Positions 7,809 through 15,284 of a stretch of 32,204 bases of DNA are shown here, piece by piece. Every line of letters begins with the position of its first letter. Position 1 is the stretch's first letter. Made by a program: the position numbers and the translations under genes. Origin of the DNA: a virus; the IMG/VR virus record IMGVR_UViG_3300042731_006953, positions 1 to 32,204 of that record. The stretch is one strand, 5' to 3'. The notes under the pieces were generated by a model that worked only from the letters and a program-made list of their open reading frames with translations, was not told where the DNA came from and did not search any database.

Positions 7809-8933
7809 ATGACGGTACCACCCGAAGTAGGCACTATGTCCGAATCGACCGACTTGGTGCCGAAACAGTCAGAAGCTGTAGTCGAAACCAGTGCCACGGC
7901 CGTGGCGGCTCGAGAGAAAGCTGCCGTTGAAGCCAGATTCGTTATGGCGATGAATCGGCCGCGGAATCCTGAGGTCGCCCGTCAGAGCATCCTCAAAGCC
8001 TGTCAGCGTCCACGGTTTGCCGAGTCGGCGATGTATTCGAAACCAGTTGGTGGGCGGGCAATCACCGGCCTGTCCGTTCGGTTTGCAGAGGAAGTGTCAC
8101 GTCTCTGGGGCAACATCCTCATCCAGTCTACCATCACGTTCGATGATCGTGAGCGTCGAATGTACAAGGTGGTTGCGACGGACCTCGAAACCAACACGGC
8201 GCACGACCAAGACGTAGTGGTCGAAAAGTTTGTCGAGCGTCGAAAGATCAAGGATGGCGACGAGGTAATCAGCAGCCGGCAGAACAAGAACGGCCAGACA
8301 GTCTACCTGAAAGCCGCCACTGACGACGAGATCTTGAACAAGTGCAATGCGGCGCTGTCGAAGGCGAAACGCAACCTCGCACTTACTCTCATTCCATCTG
8401 ACATTCGCGAAGAAGCCGAAGAGACGATCATTGCGACCGTCAGGGATCGAGACGCCAAGGATCCGGACGGTGCTCGAAAGAAGCTGTTGGACTCGTTTTT
8501 CCAGCTGGGCGTATCGGCGGATCAGGTGCAGGCGTTGATCGGTAAGCCGTTGCAGCAACTGAACCCGGCTGAGATCCAGTGGCTTCGGGGTGCCTACACC
8601 GCACTGAAGGATGGCGAAGCCTCGTGGGCCGATATCGCGAGCGAGCCCGCATTCAACCGTGGCAGTGAGAAGAAGAAGGAAGAGGGCGACGGCAAGAAAG
8701 GCTCGGCCGGTTTGAAGCAGCGGGTCGCCAAGAAGGCCGACGGAAAGAAGGCGGCCAAGAAGAAGGACGACACGCCAAAGGCCGCCAATGAGGCCGGCAA
8801 CGAACCCCAGCCAGAGAAAGCCAAGGAACTCACCGAGGAACAGGCGGAAGCCGCGGCAATTGCGGATGTCGAGGATGACGAAGAGGCACGGATCCGGGCC
8901 GAAGAAGAGCAGATGGCGCTGGAGGACAAATGA
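7809..8933 (+). CDS. Probable phage recombination (DNA-annealing) protein next to YqaJ (374 aa)
   Basis: A globular region (about residues 38-280) carries the segment RFVMAMNRPRNPEVARQ followed by RPRFAESAMYSKPVGG and SVRFAEEVSRLWGNI. I know this layout from a widespread phage family encoded next to YqaJ or other exonucleases. Its synteny suggests a RecT/Erf-like single-strand annealing role, but I cannot confirm the fold. Residues from about 283 on form a low-complexity tail of Lys, Ala and Glu, first basic (KKADGKKAAKKK) and then acidic, like the flexible tails of ssDNA-binding proteins. TAGGAGAA lies before the ATG at 7809. It ends in ATGA with the next gene. Confidence 0.65.
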   Translation: MTVPPEVGTMSESTDLVPKQSEAVVETSATAVAAREKAAVEARFVMAMNRPRNPEVARQSILKACQRPRFAESAMYSKPVGGRAITGLSVRFAEEVSRLWGNILIQSTITFDDRERRMYKVVATDLETNTAHDQDVVVEKFVERRKIKDGDEVISSRQNKNGQTVYLKAATDDEILNKCNAALSKAKRNLALTLIPSDIREEAEETIIATVRDRDAKDPDGARKKLLDSFFQLGVSADQVQALIGKPLQQLNPAEIQWLRGAYTALKDGEASWADIASEPAFNRGSEKKKEEGDGKKGSAGLKQRVAKKADGKKAAKKKDDTPKAANEAGNEPQPEKAKELTEEQAEAAAIADVEDDEEARIRAEEEQMALEDK

Positions 8934-9241
8934 GCCAGTCCCTAGACAGGATGACTCGCCTTATTGAGATGATCGAATCGGCCCGCAAAACGTTGGCGGC
9001 ATTCGAACGAGAATCCCAGATTATCGAAGCAAACGTCGACCAGTGGGTCCGTGAAAAGAAGCACTTGTCGCGGTTTGCTAGTGGTCGGCAGTACGAGATC
9101 GAAGTCGAGTGTGTTTGTGGCAACAAGGACACAATCGGCTTCACCAGACCGAAGTGCTCTGGCGGCTGTGAACGTCTGATGATCCCGATCGGGGTCCTGA
9201 CGTTCGAAGAAGCATGCGGGCAGAAGTTTTACTCGAAATAG
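8930..9241 (+). CDS. Hypothetical protein with zinc-finger-like Cys cluster (103 aa)
   Basis: The N-terminal 50 residues are helical. The C-terminal half has a possible four-cysteine zinc site, CVCG at about 61-64 and KCSGGCE at about 75-81. The family is not known to me. It is coupled to the annealing-protein gene by ATGA and is followed after 38 bases by the SMC-like ATPase, so it probably acts in DNA processing. Confidence 0.6.
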   Translation: MSQSLDRMTRLIEMIESARKTLAAFERESQIIEANVDQWVREKKHLSRFASGRQYEIEVECVCGNKDTIGFTRPKCSGGCERLMIPIGVLTFEEACGQKFYSK

Positions 9242-9279
9242 GTCAAAGCCCGCGACGGTTACATAACACTGGAGAACAA

Positions 9280-10557
9280 ATGAGCGACGGTATCCATATT
9301 GCCTCTGTCGAGGTCCAGAATTTCCATCGGTTGTCGGTTGCCGAGGTCGAGAACGTTCCGGAAACGGGACTGGTTAGAGTCACGGGCAGGAACGCATCGG
9401 GCAAGACAAGCTTGCTTCGGTCGATCGCCGCAGCCTTGGGCGGTGCCGGCGAGATGTTGCCCGACGCGATCCGTGAGGGCGCCGACGGGGCGTCAGTCTC
9501 TCTCACGCTCACCACCGGATTCACGGTTCAGCGCAAGGTCACCGAGAGCAACCCCAAGGGCTATCTGACGGTTGAGGGGCCGGACGGTGGCAAGTTCAAG
9601 CAGGGGAAACTCAGTGAGTGGCTGGGTGAGCGTTCGTTCGACCCCCTGTCGTTCTTTTCTCTCAAGCCAGATCGGATGCGCGAGGTCTTGTTGTCGCTCA
9701 GTACCGATTCGGAGTTGCCGCAGAAGCTCGCGGATCTTCGGGCAGAGCAACAACGGATCTATGACGAGAGAACTCCGTGGATAGCCCAGGAACGGCGCGC
9801 AAAGCAGGTCAGGAAGCCCGAAGGTATACGACTCCCCCCAGTAGACACCTCTGCCGAGATGGAGCGCCTGACGGCCCTGCAGGAGCAACAGCAGGCCCGG
9901 GAGGAGTGCCATGAATTGGCGCTTGATCGCCTCACAAAAATTCGGTCAACACGCGCCACCATCGACAAACTGCAAGCCGAGATCAATACAATGGAGTCGG
10001 ATATCAAACGGTGGTTTGCCGAACAGAAAGAAGCGTCTCGGCGTCTCGAAAACGAACTGCCAGATGTCGCAGCAGACATCCGCGCCGTAAAAGATCGGAT
10101 CGCTAAGGCCGACACGATCAATGTGCAGCTGGAGCCCTGGAAGGAATGGGACCGCGCGAGAGCCAACGCCAAAGAGGCGGGCGCAGAAACGCAGAAACTC
10201 AGCAAGGCGATCGACCAGGCGAAAGCCAGCGAAAAAGACCTGCTACAGAACGCCGGCATTCCGGTACCCAGTCTGTCGTTCGACATGGAAACCGGCGAGC
10301 CCATGCTTAACGGTCATCCCCTCTCCGGTGCCAGCGGCAAAGAACGCATCGACATGGCCGTCAGCGTGGCGATGGCAGCGAACCCCGAACTCCGGATCTG
10401 TTTGGTAGACGAAGCGCATGCGTTGGATGACGAGTCCATGGAGGCTCTTCATGATCGTGCGGTCGCTCATGGTTTTCAGATCTGGGTGGCTCGTATCAGT
10501 AACCAGGGTGGTTGTGAGATCGTGGTTGAGGATGGCGTAGCGAAGGAATCTGAGTAG
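9280..10557 (+). CDS. SbcC/RecF-like AAA ATPase, mini-SMC (425 aa)
   Basis: The domains follow the SMC/Rad50/RecF plan. The N-terminus has a Walker A motif GRNASGKT (residues 36-43) after the typical VEVQNFHRL strand. The centre (about 170-330) is a coiled coil. The C-terminus has an ABC-type signature-like LSGASGKERID (about 348-358) and Walker B LVDEAHALDDE (about 375-385). Such phage ATPases cooperate with nucleases in DNA end processing or replication. GGAGAACAA precedes the ATG at 9280. At 425 aa it is far shorter than cellular SbcC, with only a short coiled-coil arm. It lies three bases before the next gene. Confidence 0.85.
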   Translation: MSDGIHIASVEVQNFHRLSVAEVENVPETGLVRVTGRNASGKTSLLRSIAAALGGAGEMLPDAIREGADGASVSLTLTTGFTVQRKVTESNPKGYLTVEGPDGGKFKQGKLSEWLGERSFDPLSFFSLKPDRMREVLLSLSTDSELPQKLADLRAEQQRIYDERTPWIAQERRAKQVRKPEGIRLPPVDTSAEMERLTALQEQQQAREECHELALDRLTKIRSTRATIDKLQAEINTMESDIKRWFAEQKEASRRLENELPDVAADIRAVKDRIAKADTINVQLEPWKEWDRARANAKEAGAETQKLSKAIDQAKASEKDLLQNAGIPVPSLSFDMETGEPMLNGHPLSGASGKERIDMAVSVAMAANPELRICLVDEAHALDDESMEALHDRAVAHGFQIWVARISNQGGCEIVVEDGVAKESE

Positions 10558-10560
10558 CCG

Positions 10561-10923
10561 GTGGCCACATTCACGCCCGTTCCGAAGGCGGACCTGAAGG
10601 ACCCGGCCTTTCTCGAGCATTGCCGCGAGCTCTGTCGGCTATGGCGAGTCCCGTGCTTCATCAGCGGAGTACGGGACGGAACGATTGTTCCCCACCACGT
10701 ACGCCCAAAGGCGGTCTGGGGCGACAAGAACAACGTCGTGTTTCTCAGTTCGGCCTACCACGTCGAGCGCAACGACTCCGCACATCGTCTCGGTAGCTAC
10801 ATCGCATTTGACGCAAAACATGGTTGCGATCTCGTCGCCGAGGCGTTTCGGATCTACCAGGAGTATCTGCGAATTTACCGACCCAAAGGAGAAGACAGTG
10901 AAGGTATCAATACCGACGGTTGA
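10561..10923 (+). CDS. HNH/DUF968-like putative nuclease (120 aa)
   Basis: The core reads IVPHHVRPKAVWGDKNNVVFLSSAYHVERNDSAH in several pieces: PHHVR (about residue 43), DKNNVVFLS and a later HVE with a second His. This order of His-His, Asn and His resembles HNH-type and DUF968/Ref-like phage nucleases that cut at recombination intermediates. The zinc-binding Cys pairs of classical HNH proteins are absent. The GTG starts three bases after the ATPase stop. Function is inferred from this pattern and from its place between the SMC-like ATPase and the replication genes. Confidence 0.5.
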   Translation: MATFTPVPKADLKDPAFLEHCRELCRLWRVPCFISGVRDGTIVPHHVRPKAVWGDKNNVVFLSSAYHVERNDSAHRLGSYIAFDAKHGCDLVAEAFRIYQEYLRIYRPKGEDSEGINTDG

Positions 10924-11101
10924 GGTGAACGCCAATCAGTTGATCGCGATCGGCAACGGAGAAATTGCAACCCGGTTGCGGGTTCGGGGCTGGATTGAGG
11001 GTGTCATTCAGAAGGCGCTGGAAGATGTTGTGCCAGAGTATCATAGGGCGCAACTCGCGAAACACGAGGAACGCGACGACGACCTACCGGAAGGGATCTG
11101 A
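10898..11101 (+). CDS. Hypothetical small protein (67 aa)
   Basis: A GTG at 10898 follows AAAGGAGAAG, a strong ribosome site, and overlaps the end of the previous gene by 26 bases. The protein has a short beta-like start (KVSIPTVEVNANQLIAIG) and an amphipathic helix, and ends with an acidic tail (EERDDDLPEGI). Not recognised. Confidence 0.6.
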   Translation: MKVSIPTVEVNANQLIAIGNGEIATRLRVRGWIEGVIQKALEDVVPEYHRAQLAKHEERDDDLPEGI

Positions 11102-11111
11102 GGTATTCGGT

Positions 11112-11273
11112 ATGGCAACCAAAGTTCTAGACAACGAGTCGGCGTACTGGATGGCTCACAAACTAGAGGGATGCGCGAGCAACAACAAGCGCAAAGTGGT
11201 GCTTAGTAAATCCGAGGCGTTGCGAATAGCCGCAACGCTACGACGACTCATTGCGATCCGAACCGACAAGTGA
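11112..11273 (+). CDS. Hypothetical small basic protein (53 aa)
   Basis: A short Lys/Arg-rich protein with two predicted helices (ESAYWMAHKLEG and SEALRIAATLRRLIAI). There is only a weak GAGG ribosome site upstream of the ATG. It lies between the 67-aa gene and the replication initiator, one base before the latter's GTG. Possibly a DNA-binding accessory; no family recognised. Confidence 0.5.
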   Translation: MATKVLDNESAYWMAHKLEGCASNNKRKVVLSKSEALRIAATLRRLIAIRTDK

Positions 11274-11274
11274 C

Positions 11275-12033
11275 GTGCGCGGAGGCTATCTCCCTGCTTG
11301 GCGAAAGATCTTTGATCCATCTCATCCCCTTCATCCATCGAGTACGGGGGAGCCTGCGTGTCGTGCGTTCGCCTGGTTGGACATGTGCAGCATGGCACGG
11401 TTTGAGGACGGAGACTTTCTCAAACGCGGCCAACTATACGGCAGCATCCGGACATTTGCGAAGCGTTGGAACTGGTCGCGCAGTAAGGCGGCTCGCGTGC
11501 TAAAAGAATGGGTGTCAGCAGAGCAAATTGCGGTCAAAACCGTGACGCAAAGTCGGGACAGTCGGCGGGACAGTTATCTGCAAAAACCGGGACAGTCACC
11601 TAGTGTCATAACTATATGCAACTACGACACTTACAACCCGCAGTCCGATGAAGGTGGGACAGTTGGTGGCGAATTGTGGGACGGTTCGTGTTCAAATCGT
11701 GGGACAAGAAGAAGAAATAAGAATGGTGATAAAGAGTATATGGCGGAATTTGAGGTTGTTTGGAAGGCATGGAAGGGGCGTCCCAACAACAACAAGAAGG
11801 CCGCATTCAAAGCGTACAAGGCTCGGCGTCGGAGTGGTGTATCGGCCGAAGACTTAAAGGCGGGAGTGGTACGCTACTACAAGTACCTCAGGGAACAGGG
11901 AAAGCTTGGCACGGAATTCATGAAGACAGCTGCGGCATTTTTTGGACCGAACGAGCATTGGAAGGATAAGTACAACGAGGAACGCAAGGCACAGCCGGAT
12001 CTTCCGTTACTCAATGCCGGAGCGGGTAAATGA
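11275..12033 (+). CDS. Phage replication initiator / helicase-loader-type winged-helix protein (252 aa)
   Basis: The N-terminus (GGYLPAWRKIF, then FAWLDMCSMARF, then GSIRTFAKRWNWSRSKAARVLKEW, about residues 2-85) is the winged-helix domain typical of phage replisome organisers. The middle (about 95-150) is Ser/Arg/Gly-rich and likely disordered. The C-terminus (FEVVWKAWKGRPNNNKKAAFKAY ... FMKTAAAFFGPNEHWKDKY, in pieces) is the helical domain that follows in O/DnaD-like proteins. It should bind the origin and recruit the helicase encoded next. I choose GTG 11275, directly after the previous stop; a TTG at 11251 would add eight residues. The stop overlaps the helicase ATG. Confidence 0.72.
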   Translation: MRGGYLPAWRKIFDPSHPLHPSSTGEPACRAFAWLDMCSMARFEDGDFLKRGQLYGSIRTFAKRWNWSRSKAARVLKEWVSAEQIAVKTVTQSRDSRRDSYLQKPGQSPSVITICNYDTYNPQSDEGGTVGGELWDGSCSNRGTRRRNKNGDKEYMAEFEVVWKAWKGRPNNNKKAAFKAYKARRRSGVSAEDLKAGVVRYYKYLREQGKLGTEFMKTAAAFFGPNEHWKDKYNEERKAQPDLPLLNAGAGK

Positions 12034-12932
12034 GCGATACTGACAGCTTACTTCGTCCCGTTGGCGAACAAACCCTGTACGGGATGTTCAACCGCAACTC
12101 GATGCCCGTCGAAGCGGTACCCACGATGTTGCCGACCTGGAACCAGATGTGTCGGGATGAAGGTGGGGGGGTCGGCCTTGCTCATGGGTGGCATGTCATC
12201 GTTGCCGGCAAGACTGGATCTGGCAAGTCGTTGTTCGGGCTCAATCTTGCAGCCGCCGCAATGAAGAAGAAATACCCGGTTGGGTTCATCTCGCTTGAGA
12301 TGTCGCGTACACAACTGGTGACGCGAGCGCTGTCGATCGTGTCTGGCGAGCGGGTGTCGCGGCTGGAGCCCGGGCCGGACTATGACCAAGAGGTGTTTCA
12401 GCAAGCAGCGCAGCGATGGGTAGACACCGTCGAGAACAAGTTGTTCGTCAACAAGGTCCCGATCCATTCACTTGGCGATATCGAGACGGCGATGGTTCGC
12501 GCATACGAGCAAGACTATGTGCGGTGCTTCATCACTGACTACCTCCAACTCGCCTGGGTGTCGGACGCAAAGGGGCTCCAAGACCAGATAACCGAAGTCT
12601 CCCATAAAATCCGCGGATTGGCTCAGAAGTATCAGCTAGTGTCGATCGGGCTCAGCCAGTACAACCGTGAAACATCGAAGTCGAAAGACCGGCCTGAGGC
12701 GACAGGGTTGATGGGTGGGTCGAGCCTCGAAAACGATGCCGACCAGGTGGTTCTGCTCGACCACACCACGTTCAAGAAGACATCCAAAACCTCGGCAACC
12801 CAAGAGGTGTTGTTGGCCAAGAATCGTCACGGTTCCAAAGGGCGGATCGCCGTGGCTTGGGACTTCACGACCCTGCGGGTCACCGAACTTCAGGAGGGCG
12901 CCGCAGATGACGAAGACGATGCGCCTTTCTGA
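12030..12932 (+). CDS. DnaB-type replicative helicase, ATPase domain only (300 aa)
   Basis: The RecA-like motor of DnaB is clear: Walker A AGKTGSGKS (residues 59-67), the LEMSRTQLVTRALSIVSG motif (about 89-106), Walker B FITDYLQL (Asp170), the SQYNRE motif and the GSSLENDADQVVLLD segment near the end. DnaB proteins are usually near 450 aa; the N-terminal domain that touches primase and loader is missing and replaced by about 50 residues. Such short forms occur in phages. The stop region is acidic (ADDEDDAPF). ATGA couples it to the initiator, and the HNH gene begins inside its last 26 bases. Confidence 0.85.
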   Translation: MSDTDSLLRPVGEQTLYGMFNRNSMPVEAVPTMLPTWNQMCRDEGGGVGLAHGWHVIVAGKTGSGKSLFGLNLAAAAMKKKYPVGFISLEMSRTQLVTRALSIVSGERVSRLEPGPDYDQEVFQQAAQRWVDTVENKLFVNKVPIHSLGDIETAMVRAYEQDYVRCFITDYLQLAWVSDAKGLQDQITEVSHKIRGLAQKYQLVSIGLSQYNRETSKSKDRPEATGLMGGSSLENDADQVVLLDHTTFKKTSKTSATQEVLLAKNRHGSKGRIAVAWDFTTLRVTELQEGAADDEDDAPF

Positions 12933-13263
12933 GTATCACGCCTACCTGCGCTCGCCGGAGTGGGAAGCCAAGAAGCTGAAGATGTTCCAGCTGCGCGGCC
13001 GGCACTGCGAGCGATGTGGCAGCCGGAAGGACATTGAGGTCCACCACAAGACATATAAGCGTCTTGGCCGAGAGCGGTACGAGGACCTGGAAGTGTTGTG
13101 CGGCTACTGCCACGGTCTCGAGGGTGGGTATGAGCGGTTGCACGACGAGCGTGTCGGTGATATCCAGCGGCTGAACGAGAACGATTTCGCACGAGTACTG
13201 AAACGAGTGTTGGTTCGTTCTGACCAGGCGCTCATCGAAGACGCGCAGATGGTAGACGACTGA
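12907..13263 (+). CDS. HNH endonuclease (118 aa)
   Basis: The zinc-supported HNH motif is complete: CERCG (Cys34, Cys37), IEVHHK (His46-His47), then [10 protein letters not shown] (Cys65, Cys68, His69). AGGAGG lies nine bases before the ATG at 12907, which fixes the start although it overlaps the helicase by 26 bases. It may be a free-standing nuclease acting in replication, packaging or superinfection exclusion. Its place directly behind the helicase suggests DNA metabolism; HNH genes are also frequent mobile passengers in phages. Confidence 0.82.
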   Translation: MTKTMRLSEYHAYLRSPEWEAKKLKMFQLRGRHCERCGSRKDIEVHHKTYKRLGRERYEDLEVLCGYCHGLEGGYERLHDERVGDIQRLNENDFARVLKRVLVRSDQALIEDAQMVDD

Positions 13264-13277
13264 TGCCCCGAGTCCGG

Positions 13278-13314
13278 TACCGTCCGACCGAAAGGAAAAG
13301 AACGTGAGCATTGA
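13278..13314 (+). repeat. Start-region direct repeat, upstream copy
   Basis: TACCGTCCGACCG (13278-13290), a 13-base insert with AAAGGAAAAG as ribosome site, then GTGAGCATTGA (13304-13314). The same two blocks recur fused at 13900-13922, so the pentapeptide gene is bracketed by duplicated start regions. Confidence 0.7.
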
Positions 13315-13894
13315 AATACTGAACCGCTGGACAAAAGCGGTCCTATATAAGAGCGAGGACGCGCAAGACATACGGGCTGCGGTAGTCGCGGCTGTGAACC
13401 GTGGCGCGAATCTCCGTGACGCGGATCTCCGTGACGCGGATCTCCGTGGCGCGAATCTCCGTGACGCGAATCTCCGTGACGCGGATCTCCGTGACGCGAA
13501 TCTCCGTGACGCGGATCTCCGTGACGCGAATCTCCGTGGCGCGGATCTCCGTGACGCGAATCTCCGTGGCGCGGATCTCCGTGGCTTCCAAATCCCACAC
13601 GGCGAACTCGTGGTGTGGAAGAAGGTGCAAGACAAGCTCGTACGGCTACGCATTCCGGAAAAGGCGCGGCGCACCGCGTGTTTTGTGAATCGCAAGTGTC
13701 GAGCCGAGTTCGCCGTAGTGGAATGGATTGAAGACGGCGGCCCGGTGATGAGTGACGGCATGGGAAGTGGTGCGCCGACAACATACGCTGTTGGCGAAGA
13801 GGTACGGCCTGACAAGTATGACGACGACGTGCGGGTCGATTGTTCTCACGGCATACACTTTTTTTTGACGCGTGAAGAGGCGCGGGCGTGGTGA
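13304..13894 (+). CDS. Pentapeptide-repeat protein with DUF5758-like C-terminus (196 aa)
   Basis: The first 33 residues form a short alpha/beta lead ([15 protein letters not shown]). Twelve perfect pentapeptides of the form A-(N/D)-L-R-(D/G) follow (about residues 35-94), enough for a three-coil right-handed quadrilateral beta-helix. The C-terminal 100 residues (from [14 protein letters not shown] to [14 protein letters not shown]) match the domain usually attached to phage and bacterial pentapeptide proteins (DUF5758). Some pentapeptide proteins mimic DNA and inhibit gyrase; whether this one does is unknown, and the short helix makes it uncertain. AAAGGAAAAG precedes the GTG. The repeats are almost identical at DNA level. 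Confidence 0.85.
   Translation: MSIEILNRWTKAVLYKSEDAQDIRAAVVAAVNRGANLRDADLRDADLRGANLRDANLRDADLRDANLRDADLRDANLRGADLRDANLRGADLRGFQIPHGELVVWKKVQDKLVRLRIPEKARRTACFVNRKCRAEFAVVEWIEDGGPVMSDGMGSGAPTTYAVGEEVRPDKYDDDVRVDCSHGIHFFLTREEARAW
13406..13585 (+). repeat. Twelve tandem 15-bp units encoding pentapeptides
   Basis: Twelve units of the type GCG(A/G)ATCTCCGTG(A/G)C run without interruption. Only two bases per unit vary, giving Asn or Asp at one position and Asp or Gly at another. The uniform synonymous positions indicate recent expansion by slippage or unequal recombination. Confidence 0.9.
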
Positions 13895-13899
13895 ATTGT

Positions 13900-13922
13900 T
13901 ACCGTCCGACCGTGAGCATTGA
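13900..13922 (+). repeat. Start-region direct repeat, downstream copy
   Basis: TACCGTCCGACC directly joined to GTGAGCATTGA. This copy keeps a GTG but reaches TGA after five codons, so it looks like a fossil start of the gene now represented by the pentapeptide protein, left behind by a duplication or insertion. Confidence 0.65.
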
Positions 13923-13925
13923 GCG

Positions 13926-14198
13926 ATGATTCGACAACACAATTTCGGCGGACCGTTCTGCTGTGTTCGGTGCGGACACGCTAGTCAGTACCAGTACGAG
14001 GGGTCACGCACGCAATGCGAAGAGTGCGGCTACCGCGGCGCGATCCCCGTTACGTGGGATGACTGGCATAGGCGAGCAGATTTGTTGCGACGAAGAAAAA
14101 AGCTAGCTGTATCGGTTACTCCTCCGATGGTCACAGTAAAGGCGATGCCTACGCCACCCCCAAGCCTTTTTAGATGTAAAGGAAAAAACAGTGAGTGA
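13926..14198 (+). CDS. Zinc-ribbon protein (90 aa)
   Basis: Two Cys pairs, CVRCG (about residues 13-17) and CEECG (about 31-35), form a probable zinc ribbon, followed by a basic stretch (RRADLLRRRKKLA) and a Pro-rich tail. No strong ribosome site is seen. The family is not recognised; the basic tail suggests nucleic-acid binding. It overlaps the next gene by eight bases. Confidence 0.65.
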   Translation: MIRQHNFGGPFCCVRCGHASQYQYEGSRTQCEECGYRGAIPVTWDDWHRRADLLRRRKKLAVSVTPPMVTVKAMPTPPPSLFRCKGKNSE

Positions 14199-14412
14199 AA
14201 ACCAGACAAATGTATTGGTGGCCACGTGCGTGACGACTTGTGGATGCGTCTGCGCTACCATCGGCGTAAACATCGGATACTACGTCACAAACGACTCAGC
14301 ATCAGTAACTGTTTTAACGGTGATCTTTATGATTCTAGGGTTGTTGGCTTTCATGGGTGGTATTGTATGGGCAATGCGCGGAGACGAGGTTTCGCATGAC
14401 CCGCGTCGGTAG
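14191..14412 (+). CDS. Small two-helix membrane protein (73 aa)
   Basis: Two hydrophobic segments (about residues 8-31, including four Cys, and about 40-62) flank a short polar loop (VTNDSAS). The C-terminal tail is charged. TAAAGGAAAAAAC precedes the GTG. The gene overlaps both neighbours. Function unknown; not clearly a holin. Confidence 0.6.
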   Translation: MSENQTNVLVATCVTTCGCVCATIGVNIGYYVTNDSASVTVLTVIFMILGLLAFMGGIVWAMRGDEVSHDPRR

Positions 14413-14650
14413 AGCGACAGACGAGCGGCGTGTGCGCGTCAGTATCGAGTATGCGCGGTATCTCGCCGACAAGCAGGGGTTGACCATCCTGCGGCTGCCT
14501 ATCGGTACAGGCGGGCTTGCAAGACGCTACGCTGTGCTTCGTACCGACCTTTGGATGCGGTATGGTATCGAGGCTCCATACATCAAATACCGCGGACTCA
14601 AGACGCTGATAGCCGCCCTGACGCCGCAGAGGCGGGAGGCCGGGGCGTGA
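14396..14650 (+). CDS. Hypothetical basic protein (84 aa)
   Basis: The ATG at 14396 is preceded by GAGG and overlaps the membrane-protein gene by 17 bases. The protein is rich in Arg (VGRATDERRVRVSIEYARYL) and probably alpha/beta. Not recognised. Confidence 0.55.
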   Translation: MTRVGRATDERRVRVSIEYARYLADKQGLTILRLPIGTGGLARRYAVLRTDLWMRYGIEAPYIKYRGLKTLIAALTPQRREAGA

Positions 14651-14660
14651 GAAAGGCGAG

Positions 14661-14939
14661 ATGATGAAACAGAGAGCTACCGATCAAGCGTTACCGTTGA
14701 ATGCTTGGGATGAAGGGATCAAATGGTCGTGCGGTTTTTTGGGACGCAGGCGTATCTGTTTGCGAGCCCGACGCTTCGATTCAGGATCGCGCTTACTGGC
14801 CGTGACGTTCGGCTACGATGGCAGGTACAGCTATTTCGACGGTTACCGCATAGACAACAAGATAGGCATTTCGTTGGGCTGGTGGTGGGGAGATCTAACA
14901 CTTGTTGTCGGATTGGCGACACCTGAAAGGGAAATTTAG
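14661..14939 (+). CDS. Hypothetical protein (92 aa)
   Basis: AAAGGCGAG precedes two adjacent ATG codons. The sequence is probably a small beta-rich fold with an aromatic patch (SLGWWWGDLTLVVG). Not recognised. A 51-base gap follows that contains a possible 15-codon leader and the GAGGAGGTGA ribosome site of the next gene. Confidence 0.5.
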   Translation: MMKQRATDQALPLNAWDEGIKWSCGFLGRRRICLRARRFDSGSRLLAVTFGYDGRYSYFDGYRIDNKIGISLGWWWGDLTLVVGLATPEREI

Positions 14940-14990
14940 ATGCGGCAATCAAGCAATTACCCGCGGCCCCGGCCGCTGAGGAGGTGAGAC

Positions 14991-15284
14991 GTGAAGGAGG
15001 GTGAGATCTGGCTGAGAATCGCCGAAGATGTGGAATGCAACAACCCTGGATATTTCTTAGGGCTGTGTGAGCGGATACAGCACTACCGCGTGTCTGAGTA
15101 CACACGCAACGTACGCACAATAAAGCGCATGGACGCACGCTTGCAGTTGTTCAGGCCCAACGGCGCAGATGACTTCGACTATTGGTGGAGTTCGAAGTTT
15201 GGGCCCACAAATCCGAGTTATCGAGAATCTGAAGCCTGTCGCGTTCTGGCGGCGTGTTTCTTGGCGGCGATGTCCGATGCCTGA
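14991..15284 (+). CDS. Hypothetical protein (97 aa)
   Basis: A very strong ribosome site (GAGGAGGTGA) precedes the GTG at 14991. The protein is helical with aromatic residues (DYWWSSKFGPTNPSYRESEACRVL). Not recognised. Overlaps the following ATG by eight bases. Confidence 0.6.
   Translation: MKEGEIWLRIAEDVECNNPGYFLGLCERIQHYRVSEYTRNVRTIKRMDARLQLFRPNGADDFDYWWSSKFGPTNPSYRESEACRVLAACFLAAMSDA

Noticed and set aside
13406-13585. CRISPR-like array
   Set aside because: Units are contiguous 15-mers without spacers and encode pentapeptides.
13343-13815. Long minus-strand and alternate-frame reading frames across the 15-bp repeats
   Set aside because: A 15-base repeat without stop codons keeps several frames open; they follow the repeat, lack ribosome sites and lie opposite a clear pentapeptide gene.
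12880-13815. 311-codon minus-strand frame
   Set aside because: Runs opposite the HNH and pentapeptide genes; low-complexity and created by the repeats.
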